The position numbers were made by a program, and so were the translations under genes. Shown one piece after another: positions 6,316 through 9,286 of a DNA stretch of 9,286 nucleotides (position 1 is the first letter of the stretch; every line of letters starts with the position of its first letter). The notes under the pieces are model-generated. The model was not told the DNA's origin and did not search any database. It saw only the letters and a list, made by a program, of their open reading frames with translations. Source of the stretch: an uncultured Christensenellaceae bacterium (GTDB lineage: Bacteria > Bacillota > Clostridia > Christensenellales > MGBC116941); assembly GCA_910585035.1 (NCBI GenBank), contig CAJUEF010000001.1, forward strand, positions 139,628 through 148,913, given 5' to 3'.

Positions 6316-7464
6316 ATGGCGGAAAAGAAGAAAAAAAAGAAGGATTTGGTCATACCGGCAGCTGATGAAAAAAGCAAGGCTATTACTGCTGCTATAGCTG
6401 CAATAGAAAAGGATTTTGGAAAAGGCTCTATAATGAAGCTTGGAAGCTCAGGCGCAGTTAATATAGATGTAATTCCATCCGGATGTTTGGCTCTTGACCT
6501 TGCTCTTGGAGTTGGCGGATATCCCAAAGGAAGAATTATTGAAATATACGGTCCTGAAAGCTCCGGTAAAACCACTCTTGCACTTCATGCAATTGCTGAG
6601 GCACAGAAAATGGGAGGCATTGCTGCATTTATTGATGCGGAGCATGCACTTGATCCTGCATATGCAAAGAAACTTGGAGTAAATATTGACGAGCTTTACG
6701 TAAGCCAGCCGGATTGTGGAGAACAGGGACTTGATATTTGTGAAGCTTTGCTCAGAAGTGCGGCAGTGGATTTAATTGTTGTGGACAGTGTTGCTGCTCT
6801 TGTGCCAAGAGATGAAATTGACGGGCTTATGGGAGACGCAAATATGGGTCTGCATGCAAGGCTTATGTCAAAAGCTCTTAGAAAGCTTGCGGGGTATGCT
6901 GCAAAAACAAATACCTGTGTTATATTTATTAATCAGCTTAGAATGAAAATCGGCGTTGTTTACGGCAATCCTGAAGTTACAACAGGCGGAAATGCGATGA
7001 AATATTATGCAACCGTACGAATTGACGTAAGAAAGGGAGAACAAATAAAGGACGGTACAGAGGTAATTGGTGCAAGAACAAAAATTAAAATAGCAAAAAA
7101 TAAAGTGGCCCCTCCTTTTAAAACTACAGAATTCGACGTTATTTATGGTGAAGGCATTTCAGCCGTTGGCTGTACCCTTGATATGGCAGTTACGTATGAC
7201 GTTATTAAAAAGGCAGGAGCATGGTTCTCATATAATGATGAAAAAATAGGTCAGGGAAGAGAAAACGCAAAAAAATATTTAGAAGAAAACCCTGAAATAT
7301 ATAAGGAAATTGAAACTAAAGTAAGAGAGAAATTTTCTACCGGTGCAGATGATAATAATAAATCAGAAAAAGAAGAAAGTAAACTTGAAGAACCGGGTGC
7401 AAACAGCGAAGAATTTGATGATTTAGATGATTTTGATAATCTGCTTGAGGATGATTTAGTGTAA
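6316..7464 (+). CDS. recA: Recombinase RecA
   Basis: RecA forms ATP-dependent filaments on single-stranded DNA, carries out homologous strand exchange and triggers LexA self-cleavage in the SOS response. From ATG 6316 there are 382 residues (E. coli 353). With an offset of 13 against E. coli numbering, Walker A GPESSGKT is at 79-86 (K85), the catalytic glutamate is E109 (FIDAEHALDP), and the L2 loop region INQLRMKIGVVYGNPE carries Q207 and Y216 (F203 in E. coli). The L1 loop reads GDANMG at 173-178 where GDSHMG is usual. The N-terminus is extended by about 13 residues and has six consecutive lysines (4-9). The C-terminal tail beyond about 350 is strongly acidic, rich in D-D-L/D-D-F units, and longer than in E. 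coli; this tail normally tunes DNA binding. It is probably expressed with cinA, perhaps also from its own promoter at 6255-6283, and ends at a hairpin terminator. No recX follows. Confidence 0.97.
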   Translation: MAEKKKKKKDLVIPAADEKSKAITAAIAAIEKDFGKGSIMKLGSSGAVNIDVIPSGCLALDLALGVGGYPKGRIIEIYGPESSGKTTLALHAIAEAQKMGGIAAFIDAEHALDPAYAKKLGVNIDELYVSQPDCGEQGLDICEALLRSAAVDLIVVDSVAALVPRDEIDGLMGDANMGLHARLMSKALRKLAGYAAKTNTCVIFINQLRMKIGVVYGNPEVTTGGNAMKYYATVRIDVRKGEQIKDGTEVIGARTKIKIAKNKVAPPFKTTEFDVIYGEGISAVGCTLDMAVTYDVIKKAGAWFSYNDEKIGQGRENAKKYLEENPEIYKEIETKVREKFSTGADDNNKSEKEESKLEEPGANSEEFDDLDDFDNLLEDDLV

Positions 7465-7556
7465 AGTTTAAAAATAAAGATTTTGTTAAAGATAGCTGTT
7501 TAAGGCATATTAGGCTTTTTTATATCTATATCGTTTAAAAATTTTAATCTATTTAA
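7465..7556 (+). other. First half of the recA-rny gap: AT-rich, no gene
   Basis: No open frame with a ribosome binding site and no convincing stem was found here. A T-run after GGC at about 7514-7520 lacks a matching hairpin arm, so I do not call it a terminator. The last 24 bases (about 7533-7556) are A/T tracts directly upstream of a -35 box and resemble an UP element that binds the RNA polymerase alpha subunit. Confidence 0.5.
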
Positions 7557-7585
7557 TTGACAAAGTATTCAGTAACGCTTAAAAT
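7557..7585 (+). promoter_or_regulatory. Near-consensus sigma-A promoter for rny
   Basis: A perfect -35 TTGACA (7557-7562) and a 5/6 -10 TAAAAT (7580-7585) are separated by the ideal 17 nt, with A/T-rich UP-like sequence upstream. Transcription should begin around 7592 and give an rny leader of about 79 nt. The -10 box coincides with the tip of the recA terminator palindrome, so the promoter is nested inside the terminator. The new transcript would start in the 3' arm and thus lack the hairpin. Confidence 0.7.
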
Positions 7586-7608
7586 TTAAGTGTGACTGAA
7601 TATTTTTT
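7562..7608 (+). terminator. Intrinsic terminator of recA, long AT-rich hairpin with T6
   Basis: Bases 7562-7583 pair with 7585-7606 around centre 7584. Of 22 positions, 19 are Watson-Crick, two are G-U (7565/7603 and 7577/7591) and one is mismatched (7574/7594); the innermost pairs must open to form the loop. The 3' arm runs into TTTTTT at 7603-7608. The other strand has no comparable T-run, so it should stop only rightward transcription coming from cinA-recA. Because it spans a promoter, the same dyad could instead serve as an operator. Confidence 0.7.
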
Positions 7609-7657
7609 CGTTACGATTTGGGATAACTATTTTATAGAGTTAATCATTTGTGAAAAA

Positions 7658-7663
7658 GGGAGG
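7658..7663 (+). promoter_or_regulatory. Ribosome binding site that decides the rny start
   Basis: GGGAGG, followed by TGA, ends 7 nt before ATG 7671. It rules out the longer in-frame reading from GTG 7650, which would place the site inside the gene and add seven residues before the membrane anchor. Confidence 0.9.
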
Positions 7664-7670
7664 TGAAAAA

Positions 7671-9203
7671 ATGAATTATGCTATTATAGGTATTGTTGCT
7701 ATTATCATTGGCGGTATTGGCGGTTTTTTATATAGAAAAAATGTTGCAGAGGCAAAAGTTAAAAAAGCTGAAGATGCCGTTAAGTTAATGATAGATGAGG
7801 CTACTTTAAAAGCCAAGGCCATGCGAAAAGAAACTATCCTTGAAGCTAAAGAAGAAGTTCATAAAATGCGTGCCGATCTTGAGAAAGAAACTAAGGAAAG
7901 GCGAGGAGAGCTTCAAAGAACGGAAAAAAGACTTGTTCAAAAAGAAGAAGTTCTTGACAAAAAGCTTGAAGGCATAAACCAAAAGGAAGTAGAAATCAGC
8001 GAACAATATAAGGAAATTGAGCAAAGAAAAAAAGAAGCTGATGATTTGTTCCAAAAGCAGCTTAGCGAGCTTGAAAAAATTTCTGAGATGACAAAAGAAG
8101 AAGCACGGAATATTTTTCTTCAAAATATTGAAAAAGAATCCAGGTATGATGCTGCTTTACTTGTACGCCAAATAGAAACTGAAGCAAGAGAAGAAGCTGA
8201 GAAAAAAGCCAGGTCAATTGTTAGCATTGCTATACAGAGGTGTGCGGCAGACCAAGTTTCAGAGGCGACAGTTTCCGTTGTTGCTCTTCCAAATGATGAA
8301 ATGAAAGGCAGAATAATAGGAAGAGAGGGCAGAAACATTAGAGCTCTTGAAACAGCAACAGGTGTTGATCTTATTATTGATGATACGCCTGAAGCAGTTA
8401 TTCTTTCCAGCTTTGATCCTGTAAGACGTGAAATTGCACGTATTGCTTTGGAAAAGCTGATACTGGACGGAAGGATACATCCTGCCGGTATTGAAGAAAT
8501 GGTTGCAAAGGTTAAGAAAGAGGTTGAGCATCAAATTAAAGAAGCCGGAGAACAGGCTCTGTTTGATACCGGAATTCATGGTGTTCATCCTGAAATTGTA
8601 AGGCTTTTAGGTCGTCTTAAATACAGAACAAGCTATGGACAAAATGTACTTAACCACTCTATTGAAGTGGCGCGTCTTGCCGGTGCAATGGCTGCTGAAA
8701 TAGGAGCTAATGTTTCAATTGCAAAGCGCGGGGGACTTTTACATGATATTGGTAAATCCATTGATTTTGAGATGGAGGGTTCCCATGTACAAATTGGCGT
8801 TGATTATGCAAAAAGATATAAAGAGAGCAAAGAGGTAATTCACGCCATTGAGGCCCATCATAATGACGTTGAGCCGCAAACAGTTGAAGCTGTTCTTGTG
8901 CAGGCTGCAGACGCAATTTCAGCCGCAAGACCCGGTGCAAGAAGAGAAACCCTCAAAAACTATATTAAAAGGCTTGAATCACTGGAAAATATTGCAAGTT
9001 CTTTTGAAGGTGTTGAAAAGTCATATGCAATTCAGGCGGGAAGAGAAGTTCGTATTGTCGTGAGCCCTGATAAGGTAAGCGATGTGGAAATGACACTTCT
9101 TGCAAAGGATGTATGTAAAAAAATTGAGGCTGAAATGGAGTATCCTGGACAAATTAAAGTTCATGTTATTCGAGAAACCAGAGCCACAGACTTTGCAAAG
9201 TAA
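7671..9203 (+). CDS. rny: Ribonuclease Y
   Basis: RNase Y is a membrane-tethered endoribonuclease that starts decay of many mRNAs in Bacillota, taking the place of RNase E. From ATG 7671 the protein has 510 residues (B. subtilis about 520). Domains in order: one N-terminal membrane helix at about 3-21; a long K/E-rich coiled coil at about 25-175, used for dimerisation and partner contacts; a KH RNA-binding domain at about 200-265 with GRIIGREGRN at 213-222 (GREG loop 217-220); and a metal-dependent HD domain with LLHDIGKSID, H358/D359, and the further histidine pair HH at 396-397. All expected catalytic landmarks are present. Expression is likely from the strong promoter at 7557-7585, independent of recA, with an 80-nt AU-rich leader in which only a weak hairpin (about 7625-7641) can be drawn. 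It is the last gene of the cluster seen here. Confidence 0.97.
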   Translation: MNYAIIGIVAIIIGGIGGFLYRKNVAEAKVKKAEDAVKLMIDEATLKAKAMRKETILEAKEEVHKMRADLEKETKERRGELQRTEKRLVQKEEVLDKKLEGINQKEVEISEQYKEIEQRKKEADDLFQKQLSELEKISEMTKEEARNIFLQNIEKESRYDAALLVRQIETEAREEAEKKARSIVSIAIQRCAADQVSEATVSVVALPNDEMKGRIIGREGRNIRALETATGVDLIIDDTPEAVILSSFDPVRREIARIALEKLILDGRIHPAGIEEMVAKVKKEVEHQIKEAGEQALFDTGIHGVHPEIVRLLGRLKYRTSYGQNVLNHSIEVARLAGAMAAEIGANVSIAKRGGLLHDIGKSIDFEMEGSHVQIGVDYAKRYKESKEVIHAIEAHHNDVEPQTVEAVLVQAADAISAARPGARRETLKNYIKRLESLENIASSFEGVEKSYAIQAGREVRIVVSPDKVSDVEMTLLAKDVCKKIEAEMEYPGQIKVHVIRETRATDFAK

Positions 9204-9220
9204 AATTTAGCATAATAAAT

Positions 9221-9256
9221 AAAGAACATACCTTAAAAAAAGGTGTGTTCTTTTTT
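9221..9256 (+). terminator. Intrinsic terminator of rny
   Basis: AAAGAACATACCT (9221-9233) pairs with AGGTGTGTTCTTT (9241-9253): 13 pairs with one U-G, around an A-rich loop at 9234-9240, running into T6 at 9251-9256. It lies 17 nt after the rny stop. On the opposite strand only a broken T-run follows, so it acts mainly rightward. The remaining 30 bases of the window are AT-rich and show no assignable feature. Confidence 0.9.
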
Positions 9257-9286
9257 GTATTATACTGGAAAAAAAATAATTTTATG

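Noticed and set aside
7494..7521. A second recA terminator before the T-run at about 7514-7520
   Set aside because: Only three pairs (AGC/GCT) can be drawn, far too weak compared with the dyad at 7562-7608.
7650..7670. GTG 7650 as the rny start
   Set aside because: The strong GGGAGG site at 7658-7663 would lie inside the gene; ATG 7671 is ideally spaced and gives the usual anchor at the extreme N-terminus.

Overview
The window is a compact run of housekeeping genes, all on the + strand, from a low-GC Gram-positive bacterium. The order ftsK/spoIIIE - rimO - pgsA - cinA - recA - rny (RNase Y) is a layout I know from Bacillota, especially Clostridia. The AT-leaning DNA, the strong GGAGG-type ribosome binding sites and the membrane-anchored RNase Y agree with that. 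No species can be named from the sequence, and nothing seen here decides whether the organism forms spores. There are no RNA genes, CRISPR arrays, insertion sequences or phage genes, and no base-composition break was noticed by eye.

Layout: positions 1-549 are the C-terminal end of recG, a fork-reversal helicase cut by the window edge. A short gap holds a likely promoter, followed by ftsK (635-3130), rimO (3134-4441) and pgsA (4425-4979). These three are packed tightly: 3 nt separate ftsK and rimO, and rimO overlaps pgsA by 17 nt. A 72-nt gap then precedes cinA (5052-6314), and recA (6316-7464) begins 1 nt after the cinA stop. A 206-nt gap follows, with a long hairpin terminator for recA whose tip coincides with the -10 box of a near-consensus promoter for the next gene. 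The last gene, rny (7671-9203), ends in a clear intrinsic terminator at 9221-9256.

How the genes fit together: recG, recA and ftsK act on DNA (fork rescue, homologous recombination, chromosome pumping at the division septum). RimO modifies ribosomal protein S12, PgsA makes the precursor of phosphatidylglycerol, CinA handles pyridine-nucleotide damage and salvage, and RNase Y starts mRNA decay at the membrane. They look like a growth-linked core operon rather than one pathway.

I found no undescribed multi-gene system. The most interesting parts are non-coding. First, in the cinA leader a strong Shine-Dalgarno lies 46 nt from the ATG, but a 10-bp hairpin between them would cut the effective spacing to 8 nt; a TTG mini-ORF is an alternative reading of the same site. 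Second, the rny promoter is nested inside the recA terminator palindrome. Smaller points are changed residues in the RecG C-terminal motif and the RecA L1 loop, and a dnaX-like slippery heptamer at the start of recA.
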